Shown here one piece after another: positions 1-8,706 of a stretch of DNA of 64,000 bases (positions are counted from its first letter, which is position 1; every line of letters starts with the position of its first letter). A program made the translations under genes and the position numbers. The notes beneath the pieces were generated by a model, which made no database searches, was not told where the DNA came from, and worked only from the letters and a program-made list of their open reading frames with translations. Origin of the DNA: Arthrobacter sp. N199823 (GTDB lineage: Bacteria; Actinomycetota; Actinomycetes; Actinomycetales; Micrococcaceae); the NCBI RefSeq assembly GCF_002929705.1, contig NZ_PJIN01000002.1, positions 372,001 to 436,000 on the forward strand. Reading direction: 5' to 3'.

Positions 1-929
1 TGAACGCCGTCGTGCCTGTCCTGAAAAAAACGCCAACCCGGACACTTTCGCAGCTGCCGCGCACAGCAGTGGAGGAGATTCTGCAGCGTGCTTTTGCCGA
101 GGATGCGCCGTACGGAGACGTGACCTCGCAGGTGCTGCTGCCGGCAGATGCCAGGGCCACGGCCTGGCTGGTGGCGCGCGAACCCGGCATCTTCTCCGGC
201 GGTGAGGTGTTCCGCGCTGCCATGGTGATGCAGGACCCGGACGCCCGGGTTGAGCAGTTAGTGGCAGACGGCGCCACTTTCAAGGCCGGAGACCGGCTCA
301 TGAACGTCACCGGGTTGGCGCGGGCTGTGCTGACGGGGGAGCGGATCGCGCTGAACCTGACGCAGCGGATGAGCGCCATTGCCACCCAGACGGCCGAGTA
401 TGCGGCACTGATAGCCGACACCGGCGCCCGGGTCACGGATACTCGCAAAACCACCCCTGGCCTGCGCATCCTGGAACGCTATGCCGTGCGCTGCGGGGGC
501 GGGCACAATCACCGCTTCTCGCTCTCGGACGCTGTGCTGGCCAAGGACAATCACCTGGCCGTGCTGACCGGCGGCGATCATGCCAAGTTGACAGCGGCGC
601 TCGCAGGCGTGCGTGCCCAGCTGCCGCACACCGTGCACTTTGAGGTTGAAGTGGACTCGATTGAGCAGATCGAACCCGTGCTGGCGGCCGGCGTGGACAC
701 CATCATGCTGGACAACTTCAGCAACGCCGAACTTGTTCAGGGCGTGGCGCTGATCAACGGCAGGGCGCTGGTGGAGGCCAGCGGCAACGTGAACCTCTCC
801 ACCATCGCCGGGATCGCGCGCACGGGGGTCGACATCATTTCCGTGGGTGCCCTGACCCATAGCGTCCGGGCGCTGGATCTTGGCCTGGACATTGACGTGG
901 AGCTCCAGGGATCCGTGGAGTTGCCGTGA
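1..929 (+). CDS. nadC: Nicotinate-nucleotide pyrophosphorylase (carboxylating), 5' end at window edge
   Basis: Quinolinate phosphoribosyltransferase: converts quinolinate and PRPP to nicotinate mononucleotide, CO2 and PPi in cytosolic de novo NAD synthesis. From the GTG at 12 the protein has 305 residues, the family length, with the PRPP/quinolinate-binding stretches DTRKTTPG (about 143-150), CGGGHNHR (161-168) and AKDNH (177-181) and the C-terminal VEASGN barrel strand. The window opens with TGA in a frame where a preceding A would give an in-frame ATG overlapping the stop of an upstream gene (ATGA), so the true start is probably one base outside the window; the GTG at 12 has no ribosome site. 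The stop overlaps the next gene's start (GTGA, 926-929), indicating an operon; nadB upstream is expected but not visible. Confidence 0.95.
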   Translation, partial: NAVVPVLKKTPTRTLSQLPRTAVEEILQRAFAEDAPYGDVTSQVLLPADARATAWLVAREPGIFSGGEVFRAAMVMQDPDARVEQLVADGATFKAGDRLMNVTGLARAVLTGERIALNLTQRMSAIATQTAEYAALIADTGARVTDTRKTTPGLRILERYAVRCGGGHNHRFSLSDAVLAKDNHLAVLTGGDHAKLTAALAGVRAQLPHTVHFEVEVDSIEQIEPVLAAGVDTIMLDNFSNAELVQGVALINGRALVEASGNVNLSTIAGIARTGVDIISVGALTHSVRALDLGLDIDVELQGSVELP

Positions 930-2086
930 TTTTCCTCGATGCCGCCGCCACCACGCCCGTTCGGCGCGAGGTCATCGAGGCTATGTTTCCGTTTCTGACC
1001 AATCAGTTCGGCAACCCCTCCAGCCACCACGAGCTGGGGGAGCTTGCCGCCACTGCCCTGGCCGGTGCCCGGGAACAATGTGCTGCGGCGTTGGGCGCCC
1101 ATGCAGAGGAGCTCACCTTCACCTCGGGAGGGACCGAGGCAGACAATCTCGCCTTGAAGGGCATTGCGCTGGCCCGCCGTGCCGCCGACCCCACCCTGAA
1201 CCGCGTGCTCATCAGTGCCATAGAACATCCCGCCATTGTGGAATCAGCCGACTTCCTGCGCCGCGTCCACGGCTTCGAGGTGGAGCTGATTCCCGTGGAT
1301 GGCTTGGGTGTGGTGGATGCTGAGGTATTTGCCGCCATGCTGGCTGGCCCCGGTGTGGCCGTCGCCTCCATCATGTATGCCAATAATGAGGTGGGCACTG
1401 TTCAGGACATCGCCGCCCTAGCCGCGCTCGCAACAACTGCCGGCGTGCCACTGCACAGCGACGCCGTCCAGGCCGCGGGCTGGTTGCCGCTGAATGTGCC
1501 TGAACTGGGTGTCACGGCACTGAGCATCTCAGGCCACAAAATTGGCGCCCCCAAGGGCGTGGGACTGCTCTACGTCAAGGGTGGAACCTTGTACGAGCCG
1601 CTGATCCACGGTGGCGGGCAGGAGCGCGGCAACCGTTCCGGAACCGAGAACGTGGCATTTGCTGTCGCCCTGGCCACGGCGTTAGGGATGACTGAAGCAG
1701 GCAGGAGCGCCGCCGTCGAACGCGTCACAGCACTGCGGGAGGACTTCATCCGGGGCATTCTGGCGGACATCCCCACCGCACAGTTGACCGGACACCGGAG
1801 CCGCCGGCTGCCCAGTGTGGCGTCGTTTTGCTTCCCGGGAACCAGCGGCGAATCGGTGCTGCTGGAGCTGGAACGGCGGGGGATTGTGTGCTCGTCAGGA
1901 TCGGCCTGCGCGGCGGGATCGGATGAACCGTCAGCCGTGCTCAGCGCCATGGGTATTGAACGGTCTGTGGCCCAGACGGCGCTGCGCTTCAGCTTCGGCA
2001 ACGAGGTCACGGAGCAGGCGCTGGACACGGCGGCCACGGAACTGACGGCCGCTGTGGAACGGATGCTGCGGCTGGGCAGGAAATAG
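926..2086 (+). CDS. Cysteine desulfurase (NifS/IscS family) of the NAD operon
   Basis: PLP-dependent enzyme that removes sulfur from L-cysteine for Fe-S cluster assembly. The 386 residues carry the PLP lysine in SISGHK (Lys205), the ring-stacking histidine in IEHPAIVES (His101), HSDAVQ (177-182) and the active-site cysteine loop SGSACAAG (Cys328). The GTG start overlaps the nadC stop by four bases, so the two are translationally coupled. In many Gram-positive bacteria a nifS-like gene sits beside nadABC, where it is thought to supply the 4Fe-4S cluster of quinolinate synthase NadA; that role is inferred here from position. General Fe-S assembly is the alternative. Confidence 0.92.
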   Translation: MIFLDAAATTPVRREVIEAMFPFLTNQFGNPSSHHELGELAATALAGAREQCAAALGAHAEELTFTSGGTEADNLALKGIALARRAADPTLNRVLISAIEHPAIVESADFLRRVHGFEVELIPVDGLGVVDAEVFAAMLAGPGVAVASIMYANNEVGTVQDIAALAALATTAGVPLHSDAVQAAGWLPLNVPELGVTALSISGHKIGAPKGVGLLYVKGGTLYEPLIHGGGQERGNRSGTENVAFAVALATALGMTEAGRSAAVERVTALREDFIRGILADIPTAQLTGHRSRRLPSVASFCFPGTSGESVLLELERRGIVCSSGSACAAGSDEPSAVLSAMGIERSVAQTALRFSFGNEVTEQALDTAATELTAAVERMLRLGRK

Positions 2087-2180
2087 TCAAAGTAATTAGT
2101 GCTAATTGCTTTGCCGGTTGTGGGCGTACGGTGGGAGATATCCGGTCATCGGGGCTGGACCCAGCACCAAGGAGAGCGCC

Positions 2181-2474
2181 ATGACAGTCACCGTCCCAGT
2201 CACCGAATGTGCCGTTGCCAACTGCTCATTCAATGATCACACCCATTGCGGTGCTGCAGGCATCACCATCGGTGGAAATTCAGATCACGCCCAGTGCGCC
2301 ACCTTCATCGACACCGGGATTCAGGGCGGATTGCCGAAGGTCCTGGCATCCGTGGGAGCCTGCCAGCGTTCGGAATGCTCACACAATGAAAACCTCATGT
2401 GCGGTGCCAGCTCGGTACGAGTTGGGCCAGGGGCAGACAACGCTGATTGCCTCACCTACGAACACAGCAGCTGA
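2181..2474 (+). CDS. DUF1540 domain protein, two tandem copies
   Basis: A 97-residue, cysteine-rich small protein. It has two copies of a DUF1540-type unit: CAVANCSFNDHTHCGA near residues 10-25 and CQRSECSHNENLMCGA near 61-76, each followed by about 20 residues and a further Cys before a (T)F or TY pair. Four cysteines per unit suggest a metal-binding or disulfide-stapled knuckle; the molecular function of the family is not established. The ATG at 2181 follows AAGGAG (2169-2174) at good spacing, so the longer frame from 2106 is not used. Upstream at 2094-2107 is an inverted repeat (AATTAG-TG-CTAATT) that could be an operator. No operon partner is evident. Confidence 0.85.
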   Translation: MTVTVPVTECAVANCSFNDHTHCGAAGITIGGNSDHAQCATFIDTGIQGGLPKVLASVGACQRSECSHNENLMCGASSVRVGPGADNADCLTYEHSS

Positions 2475-2502
2475 TCCAGCGAGCGACCTTAAGAGGCCGC
2501 GC

Positions 2503-3138
2503 TTAGGAGGGTACGCCGTCGTTGATTTGCGTACTTGCTGAGCCGGTACTTTCTGAGCCCGCACTGATCGAGGCTGCGCCGTGCCGTACCCGGCGGAAAA
2601 CCCAGAGCCGGAGCAAAATAAATCGGGTCACGGCCGAGGCAACATTGCCCAGCACAATCACCACGAGTTCCACCGTGATCGAGGCACCGGGGGACACCTG
2701 GTGTAGCACCCAGAGGCTACCCGTTGTCATGGCCAGTGCCAGAAGCATGACCCCGACCCCGCGCTGCTGATCACGCCACCACATGTGGCTCGTGTGCAGG
2801 CCAAAACTGATACGCCGATTTAAGTCCGTATTCAACACGGAGCAGAGCACCAGCGAGATGGTGTTCGCCCATTGCGTCCCCACGGAGGGGCGTAAGACGG
2901 CAAAAATGGTCATTGAAATGACGGTGCAGATCACGGCGACGGCCGCGAATCCGCGGAGCTGTTTTATGAGCGCTGGCTTGCTGTGCAACCACGCCAGCAA
3001 CTTTCCCGATAACTTCCCTGAAACCTTCCCCGATAGCTTCCTGGATAGCCGTTCCGAGGGTGCAGCGAAGACCCCGCGCACCGCGCCTGACGGGGCGGTC
3101 GACACGGGGGCTGAGTCCGGGATCTCTGCTGTGCTCAT
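2503..3138 (-). CDS. GtrA-like membrane protein
   Basis: Integral membrane protein of about 211 residues. After a hydrophilic N-terminus containing a short KLSGK/KVSGK repeat come four hydrophobic helices with the GtrA-family pattern: a conserved NTDLNRRISF between helices 2 and 3 and an R-x-W-V-F-R end after helix 4. GtrA-type proteins are thought to take part in flipping or transfer of polyprenyl-linked sugars for cell-envelope glycosylation; no glycosyltransferase is adjacent, so the substrate is unknown. The open frame extends to a TTG at 3177, but that codon falls in the loop of a hairpin (3166-3197); the ATG at 3138 is preferred although its ribosome site is weak. Confidence 0.82.
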   Translation of the reverse strand: MSTAEIPDSAPVSTAPSGAVRGVFAAPSERLSRKLSGKVSGKLSGKLLAWLHSKPALIKQLRGFAAVAVICTVISMTIFAVLRPSVGTQWANTISLVLCSVLNTDLNRRISFGLHTSHMWWRDQQRGVGVMLLALAMTTGSLWVLHQVSPGASITVELVVIVLGNVASAVTRFILLRLWVFRRVRHGAASISAGSESTGSASTQINDGVPS

Positions 3139-3165
3139 GTGGTTTTCATCTTGCCAGTTAAAAGT

Positions 3166-3237
3166 GTCAGCTCCCAATGCACTGCATGGGAGCTGACTGT
3201 GAAGCCGGAAGCGTCAGATGAGTGCGCTTCCGGTTTC
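3166..3237 (-). terminator. Pair of stem-loops downstream of the FAH-family gene
   Basis: Two hairpins lie back to back between the minus-strand gene ending at 3257 and the gtrA-like gene. 3201-3237 has a 13-bp stem with one G-T pair. 3166-3197 has a perfect 11-bp stem (GTCAGCTCCCA paired with TGGGAGCTGAC) and on the minus strand is followed by ACTTTTAA, so it could act as an intrinsic terminator for the gene at 3257-4090. Confidence 0.6.
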
Positions 3238-3256
3238 ACAGGTGATGTCAGAGAGT

Positions 3257-4090
3257 TTATCGGCCCGCAATAACCGGGTTGCGCAGTTCGCCAATGCCTT
3301 CCACGCGGGCAATGACCTCATCGCCGGGATTGATTTGGCGGCACTCTGCCGGGAATCCGGTCATGATGACGTCACCGGGCTGCAACGTCATGAAGGCGCT
3401 CAAGTAGACCAGGATTTCATCAACGCCCCAGCCCAGGTCATCACTAGAGGCGGCGGTCAGCTCGTTGCCGTTGTGCACAATGCTGATGGCCACGCCGCGG
3501 TCCTGCAGACCAACAACAGTCCACGGGCCCAGCGGAGTGAAGGTGTCGGGGCTCTTGGCGCTGATCCACAGTTCGTCAGATTTCTGGGCGTCCCGAGCTG
3601 AGACGTCGTTGCCGATCGTGAAGCCCAAGATGGCACTGCGAGCCGTGTCCAGTGTCAGGTTCTTTGCCGTGCGGCCAATCACGATGGTCAGCTCGGCCTC
3701 CGGGTCAACGTAGCCAACGGTGGGGCTCAGTTCAATGGCATCGCCGGGTCCAACCACGGAGCTGGCAGCCTTGTGGAAAGCCTGCGGGGGAAGGGCCCGG
3801 CCGGGGGCGCCGGTGTTGTGCGCCATGCCCAGGACGTTGACGGGGGTGCAGGGTGCCAGGAGCGTGAACTGATCCTCGCCCACGGTATCGCCCAGAGTCC
3901 AGCCAGTGCGGGCGGCACTGTTCTGGTTCGCAGCCGAGGCCGGGAAGGGGGTTTCCACGATCTGCCAGAGACGACCTTCGGGGCTGTTAAAGTCCGCGGC
4001 GTCGTTTCGGACGAAGAACTGCTCGGCTAATGGCGCCGTAACGGCGTCTAGTGGGCGGACACGGGCAAGGCGATACGGCGCAGTAGTCAT
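3257..4090 (-). CDS. Fumarylacetoacetate hydrolase family protein
   Basis: Cytosolic metal-dependent enzyme of the FAH superfamily, 277 residues. The C-terminal two thirds form the FAH fold, with VDPEAELTIVIGR carrying the metal-binding acidic residues, GFTIGNDVSARD, and the closing LQPGDVIMTGFPAE strand. Family members hydrolyse or decarboxylate beta-diketo acids, or dehydrate sugar acids; the substrate cannot be read here. The divergent N-terminus (about 80 residues) resembles the version found with sugar-acid or aromatic-acid catabolism rather than classical tyrosine degradation. It lies 126 bp after the rpiR-like gene on the same strand and could be a distal member of that operon. AGGAGG lies 12 bases before the ATG, with AGGA nearer. 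Confidence 0.85.
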   Translation of the reverse strand: MTTAPYRLARVRPLDAVTAPLAEQFFVRNDAADFNSPEGRLWQIVETPFPASAANQNSAARTGWTLGDTVGEDQFTLLAPCTPVNVLGMAHNTGAPGRALPPQAFHKAASSVVGPGDAIELSPTVGYVDPEAELTIVIGRTAKNLTLDTARSAILGFTIGNDVSARDAQKSDELWISAKSPDTFTPLGPWTVVGLQDRGVAISIVHNGNELTAASSDDLGWGVDEILVYLSAFMTLQPGDVIMTGFPAECRQINPGDEVIARVEGIGELRNPVIAGR

Positions 4091-4215
4091 GAGGACATCC
4101 TACCTCCTAGTTCGGAAGGTTGGCTGTGACGCGCTGTTGGGCCCGCGTTGCTATCTGTTGGGCCAGGGTTGGTTCCTGTAGGGCCCGATTCGATCCTTCG
4201 TTGTCCACTTCGGAG

Positions 4216-5070
4216 CTATTCGTCCAAGTTGCCGCTGATGACTTCCAAGGCCAGGGCCTTGGCAGCCGTGGCCACCTCGCCCAATTCTTCCGACAAGGCC
4301 GCGATGAGACCCTCCATGAGAATGGTTTGCGGGATCCTGCTGGTAACTGTCACTTCTTCGCGGAAACTCAGATCACCCATGCCCACCACGAGCGAGAAGT
4401 CCGCCATAGCGGCCAGGGGGGAGCGCGCAAACGCCGTGATGGCCACGAGTGTTGCGCCGGCGTCCTTGGCGGCCTGGGCCACCCGGAGGCTGGAGCTGTT
4501 GGCGCCGCTTCCGCTGATGATCAGAAGGAGGTCCGACGGTGCAAGGAGGCGCGCCGAGATTTGTTGGCCAATCACATCCAGGGAGGATTCCGCGGGCCGG
4601 CCAATGGCGCTCAAGCGTGAGGCCATGTCGGCAGCGAGTGGCGCAGAAAGCCCATTGCCAACCACTAGCATGCGTCCGGCTTCAGCCATGGCCTTCACCG
4701 AGCTCGTCACGGCGTGGGGGTCAAGAAGCGCAGCCATGGTGGTGACGGCCTGGCCCACCTGCACAAAGGTGTCAGCCACCATGCCGGCGGCGCCCACCAC
4801 TTTGGGCCGCTGATCCGTGCTGGCATACCCTGCGTCACGAGCCAAGAGGACGCGCAGTTGTTGGTAACCGGAAAAGCCCAGGCTCTGGCAGGTACGCACC
4901 ACTGTAGCCCTGGAAGCGCCAGCCAAATCGGCCACCTGCTGGGAAGAAAGCTCCACGATTTTCTGGGTGTGTGCCAAGAACACGGCAGCCACGGCCTGCT
5001 CGGCAGGCAACAGGGAGGGACGGGCCGAACGGATATGGGCCACGACATGGCCAGGAGCATGCTCAGTCAC
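4216..5070 (-). CDS. MurR/RpiR family transcriptional regulator
   Basis: DNA-binding regulator of 284 residues. Residues 1-80 are the RpiR helix-turn-helix (VADLAGASRATVVRTCQSLGF), and about 110-250 form a SIS domain, with LVVGNGLSAPLAADMASRLS and IISGSGANSSSLRVAQAAKD, which in this family senses a phosphorylated ligand. It starts with GTG, three bases after the stop of the metallophosphoesterase gene, with AAGG upstream, so it is the last tightly coupled gene of the phosphorus-compound operon. A phospho-sugar-type sensor at the end of this operon suggests that it senses an imported or processed phosphoester; that is inference. Confidence 0.9.
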   Translation of the reverse strand: MTEHAPGHVVAHIRSARPSLLPAEQAVAAVFLAHTQKIVELSSQQVADLAGASRATVVRTCQSLGFSGYQQLRVLLARDAGYASTDQRPKVVGAAGMVADTFVQVGQAVTTMAALLDPHAVTSSVKAMAEAGRMLVVGNGLSAPLAADMASRLSAIGRPAESSLDVIGQQISARLLAPSDLLLIISGSGANSSSLRVAQAAKDAGATLVAITAFARSPLAAMADFSLVVGMGDLSFREEVTVTSRIPQTILMEGLIAALSEELGEVATAAKALALEVISGNLDE

Positions 5071-5073
5071 TAG

Positions 5074-6123
5074 CTAGCCTTTCTGGGAGCGCTCGGCGCC
5101 AGTAGCGGAGATGATCTGTGAAATACGTGCAACTTCTGACTCATCGAGATCAAAAACAACCTCCGGGCTAATGCTCACAGGCAGCTGGAAACGTAGTGGC
5201 AACGTTCGCACTCGGGCCAGCTGTCCCACTTGGAGCTGCCCCGAAAGGTGGGGTTGGCCCTGCCGTTCGGATGACGCTCCAGGGAACGCGCTAATCGTTA
5301 TAAGGGTACCGCCGCTGCCGGCAAGTGCCCGCTCGTGGCCAGGGGCAGCCATGACGTCATTGGAATTCACGATCCCCGAGGTCACCACCACAGGAATACG
5401 TGATGCCCCGGCGGCCAGCACATCCGTCAGGTGGTGGTGGTAGTGACCGCTGAGAATGGCAACCGTGTCCGTCCCGGCCAGCGCCTCGGCCAGCTGTTCG
5501 GCATTTTGCAACTCGATTCCCTGATGCAGGGCTGTCACCGGCTCAACCGGTGGATGGTGGATGACAACCACTGTGCCGTGTCCGTGGCGCGTGGACAGCT
5601 CCGCGCGCAGCCACGCCAACTGCTCACCGTCAACCAAACCGTGGGTGCGGCCCGGAACGGAACTATCCACAGTAATGACCCGGTACCCGGCGATATGGCT
5701 CATGCCCATAATGGGTGGTTCGTCTGCGTGCTCGACGGCGGCACGCTCCACGGCGGCCGGGACGTCAGCGTTGCTTCCCACAGTATTGCCACCCGCAAGC
5801 GGCCCGTGACCATTACCCAGAACTTCACGGAATCCGGCACGCTGATCGTGATTACCCATGGCATAGATGGCCACGGCACCGTGCCGGGACGCAAAGTCGC
5901 CGGTCAGCGAACGCAAGGTGCGGTAAGAAGCCGGGGACCCGTCGTCGGACACGTCCCCGGAAAGCACCACAAGATCCAGGGGACCGGCGTTCTCAAAGGC
6001 GGCGAGCGTGTGCTTGTAAGCGGCTACGGTATCGACCACGCCCTGGTGCAGCGCGGTCCCCTCCGTGAGTTGAGGGTCCATGAGGTGCATATCGCTGAGA
6101 TGGAGGATGCGCAAGGTGGTCAT
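5074..6123 (-). CDS. Calcineurin-like metallophosphoesterase (Icc/GpdQ-type phosphodiesterase)
   Basis: Dimetal phosphoesterase of 349 residues without signal peptide, so cytosolic. The family motifs appear in order: D-x-H in LSDMHLMD (9-16), GDVSDDG, GNHDQR, the VVIHHPP histidine and GHYHHHLTD. The pattern matches class III cyclic-nucleotide/glycerophosphodiester phosphodiesterases (CpdA/GpdQ group). Its start overlaps the stop of the upstream permease gene (ATGA, 6120-6123). In this operon the natural job is cleaving an imported phosphodiester; cAMP hydrolysis is the other family activity and cannot be excluded. Confidence 0.9.
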   Translation of the reverse strand: MTTLRILHLSDMHLMDPQLTEGTALHQGVVDTVAAYKHTLAAFENAGPLDLVVLSGDVSDDGSPASYRTLRSLTGDFASRHGAVAIYAMGNHDQRAGFREVLGNGHGPLAGGNTVGSNADVPAAVERAAVEHADEPPIMGMSHIAGYRVITVDSSVPGRTHGLVDGEQLAWLRAELSTRHGHGTVVVIHHPPVEPVTALHQGIELQNAEQLAEALAGTDTVAILSGHYHHHLTDVLAAGASRIPVVVTSGIVNSNDVMAAPGHERALAGSGGTLITISAFPGASSERQGQPHLSGQLQVGQLARVRTLPLRFQLPVSISPEVVFDLDESEVARISQIISATGAERSQKG

Positions 6124-6962
6124 GACGCCAGCCTAGGGGCCCGCCACGTACCGTGGATGAGTTTGTTGCGGACGGCGCCGGAAATTTGATCGATCACCAT
6201 GGTGACAACTACGACCACGATGAGCAGCATGCCCACGGCGTCCCAATTGCGGAATTGGACGTTGTCCTGAAGCATCTTGCCGATGCCGCCGGCACCGATG
6301 AGTCCCAAAATGGCCGAGGCACGCACGTTGATTTCAAAGCGGTACAGCCAGAAGGAGAGCACCTCCGGGGCGGCGGAGGGCCACACGCCCCAGCGGATCA
6401 GCGCCAAGGTGCCGCCGCCGGTGGAGCGGACGGCTTCCTTGGGGCCCGGATCCACGCCTTCGAAGGCCTCGTAACCCCATTTACCCAAGGTGCCGATGGA
6501 GCCCACAGCCAAGGCTAAGGCGCCGGTGAACGGTGTTAGTCCGGTGACCGAGAGGATCAAAATGGCGATGACCACTTCAGGCACCGCGCGGATCACGGCA
6601 AAGATGAAACGTAAGGGAGCGTTGACGGCGCGCGGGGCCAGTCCCTTGGACGCTAGGAAGCTCAGCGGGAAGGAAATGATGATGCCCAAGACGGTGCCGA
6701 TCCATGCCATTTGGACCGACAAAATGGTGGCCATGAAGGCCTCGCCAAACTTGCTCCAGTCCGGTGGGAATAACATCAGACCAACGTATTTGATGAGCTG
6801 GGCGGGGAAGTCGGCTAGGGCTGACCACTTGATATCCACCGACCAAAAGGCGGCAACCACAACCAGGCTCACCAGCAGCCAGAGGGTGGTGCGCAGCTTA
6901 GAGGTTGGTTTGACGGGTCGTGCTGTGGGATTGGGTTGCTGCACGGTCATGAGTGTCGCCAC
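6120..6962 (-). CDS. phnE: Phosphonate/phosphate-type ABC transporter permease (second PhnE)
   Basis: Inner-membrane permease of 280 residues, BPD-type with about six helices and the EAA-loop region GTLGKWGYEAFEGVDPGPKEAV (spanning about 170-190). It is paralogous to the neighbouring permease and ends with FEINVRASAILGLIGAGGIG, the PhnE signature. Two PhnE proteins would form the heterodimeric membrane core with PhnC as ATPase. It starts one base after the previous gene and overlaps the next by four bases. Confidence 0.92.
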   Translation of the reverse strand: MATLMTVQQPNPTARPVKPTSKLRTTLWLLVSLVVVAAFWSVDIKWSALADFPAQLIKYVGLMLFPPDWSKFGEAFMATILSVQMAWIGTVLGIIISFPLSFLASKGLAPRAVNAPLRFIFAVIRAVPEVVIAILILSVTGLTPFTGALALAVGSIGTLGKWGYEAFEGVDPGPKEAVRSTGGGTLALIRWGVWPSAAPEVLSFWLYRFEINVRASAILGLIGAGGIGKMLQDNVQFRNWDAVGMLLIVVVVVTMVIDQISGAVRNKLIHGTWRAPRLAS

Positions 6963-6963
6963 G

Positions 6964-7782
6964 CTACACCAACTTCTTTCGGAGCCAGGCGGAAAGCGAT
7001 TCCAGCACCAAGACCAGCACCAGGATTTCCAAAATGATCAGTGACAGTTCGTGGTACCTGAAGAAACTGCGGACGTTGTCAATCAAGATGCCCAAGCCGC
7101 CGGCGCCCACCAGACCAATGACAGTGGAGGCGCGGATATTCAGTTCAAAGGTGTACAGCACCTGAGATGCAAAGCTGGGCAGGATCTGGGGCAACATCGC
7201 CGCCCGGTTGGCCTTGGGCCAGCTGGCGCCCGCCGCCAGTGCAGCTTCCTGTGCGCCGGCGTCCTCGCCATCGAGCGATTCCGATACCAATTTCACAATG
7301 ATGCCAACGTTGAACAGCACCAGGGCCATGATGCCTGAAAGCGCACCAACACCCACCACAGCTACCAAAATTGAGGCAAACAAGATGTCCGGCACGCTGC
7401 GAATCATGTTCATCACGAACCGCACGCCCGCCAGCAGCTTCGGCCGCGGGTTCGTGGCCCGCGATGCCAGAAACGCTAGCGGCAGCGACAATGCCGAACC
7501 GATCACCGTAGCGATGACGGCCATTTGCAGGGTCTCCAGCAGAGCCGGAATGGTCTTGGGGAAGAACCCGTAATCCGGCTGGAGCAGCTGGATGATGTTG
7601 GTGGTGGCGTTGCGCCAGTTGGCTGCGATGGCCGGCAGATCAACCTGCACCCCGATCCCGGCCCAGATGGTAATTGCCACAAGAAGTACGACGGCGGCAA
7701 GAGACTTCGCGCCGTGGCGCGGCTTGGTGGGGCGCTGGGTCTTGGGCTGGGGCTGTGGGGAAGATGTTACGGAGGTACTCAA
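6964..7782 (-). CDS. phnE: Phosphonate/phosphate-type ABC transporter permease (first PhnE)
   Basis: Inner-membrane permease of 272 residues with a proline-rich cytoplasmic N-terminus and about six helices; the coupling loop is ESLDGEDAGAQEAALAAGAS, and FELNIRASTVIGLVGAGGLG closes the PhnE signature. The start is a TTG overlapping the phnC stop (TTGA), preceded by no separate promoter, so translation depends on phnC. It partners the following permease in one importer. Confidence 0.92.
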   Translation of the reverse strand: MSTSVTSSPQPQPKTQRPTKPRHGAKSLAAVVLLVAITIWAGIGVQVDLPAIAANWRNATTNIIQLLQPDYGFFPKTIPALLETLQMAVIATVIGSALSLPLAFLASRATNPRPKLLAGVRFVMNMIRSVPDILFASILVAVVGVGALSGIMALVLFNVGIIVKLVSESLDGEDAGAQEAALAAGASWPKANRAAMLPQILPSFASQVLYTFELNIRASTVIGLVGAGGLGILIDNVRSFFRYHELSLIILEILVLVLVLESLSAWLRKKLV

Positions 7783-8588
7783 AGTTCAGCCTTGTTGCCT
7801 AGGACATCTTCTGCCGTCAGGGAGCGGCCATAGATGTTTTCAAAGACCGATTCATCGGCGTCGGCTCCCGCGCCATCAAAGACCACTTCGCCGGAGCGCA
7901 GGCCGATGAGCCGGTCACTGTAGCGACGGGCCAGGTCCAAGAAATGCAGGTTGACCACCACGGTGATGCCCAGCTCGGCGTTGATGCGTTGGAGATCGCG
8001 CATCACCACGTGGGAGGTGGGCGGGTCAAGGGAAGCCACGGGCTCATCGGCCAAGATCACCTGTGGCCGCTGCGCAAGGGTGCGGGCAATGGCCACACGC
8101 TGCTGTTGTCCGCCCGAGAGGCTCGAGGCCTTTTCATAGGCCTTGGGTACAATCTCGACGCGTTCCAAGGCAGCCATGGCGAGTTCGACGTCGTCGTTCT
8201 TCCAAGCGCCCAACAGCGTGCGCCAGGCAGGGGAGTGGTACAGCCTGCCCATCAGCACATTGTTGAGCACTGTGGTGCGCTTGGCCAGATTGAAGCTCTG
8301 GAAGACCATGCCTACATTGGAGCGCAATTCGCGCAGATCCTTGCCACGGAGCTGGGTTCCGCCGCGACCATTGAGCTGGTGAGCGCCGACGTTGATGCTG
8401 CCGCTGGTGATGGGGACCAGACCGTTGATGGTGCGGATCAACGTTGACTTTCCGGCGCCGGAAAGGCCCACAATTCCTACCATTTCACCGGCTGGAATGG
8501 TCAAGTTGATGTTTTTCAGGCCGGTGTAGCCATTGGGGTACGTCACCGATACATCGCTAAAACGGATATCCGCCGCGGTGTGCTCCAT
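7779..8588 (-). CDS. phnC: Phosphonate/phosphate-type ABC transporter ATP-binding protein
   Basis: ATPase of 269 residues with Walker A GLSGAGKST (about 41-49), signature LSGGQQQR, Walker B VILADEP and the switch histidine in VVNLHFLDLA. The sequence around VFQSFNLAKRTTVLNNVLMGRL is typical of PhnC. It energises import with the two PhnE permeases. It is separated from phnD by 118 bases that contain a stable hairpin (8618-8651), the only real gap in the operon core. Confidence 0.93.
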   Translation of the reverse strand: MEHTAADIRFSDVSVTYPNGYTGLKNINLTIPAGEMVGIVGLSGAGKSTLIRTINGLVPITSGSINVGAHQLNGRGGTQLRGKDLRELRSNVGMVFQSFNLAKRTTVLNNVLMGRLYHSPAWRTLLGAWKNDDVELAMAALERVEIVPKAYEKASSLSGGQQQRVAIARTLAQRPQVILADEPVASLDPPTSHVVMRDLQRINAELGITVVVNLHFLDLARRYSDRLIGLRSGEVVFDGAGADADESVFENIYGRSLTAEDVLGNKAEL

Positions 8589-8617
8589 GGGATCTGCTTT
8601 CTATTGCCGTGCCGCCA

Positions 8618-8651
8618 AATGTCCCGCACCTCGAGGTGAGGGCGGGACATT
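8618..8651 (-). promoter_or_regulatory. Intercistronic hairpin between phnD and phnC
   Basis: A perfect 10-bp stem (AATGTCCCGC with GCGGGACATT) encloses a loop that contains the smaller palindrome ACCTCGAGGT. There is no T-run, so it is more likely a processing or stability element that lets the binding-protein message outlast the rest than a terminator. Confidence 0.5.
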
Positions 8652-8706
8652 GGTAGCACGCTGTGGAGTTGAGCTGTGGTGCTGGGCTGCTAGTGGTTCG
8701 GAACTA

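Noticed and set aside
3139-3177. N-terminal extension of the GtrA-like protein from a TTG
   Set aside because: The TTG lies in the loop of an 11-bp hairpin that appears to be a terminator; the ATG at 3138 is more likely.
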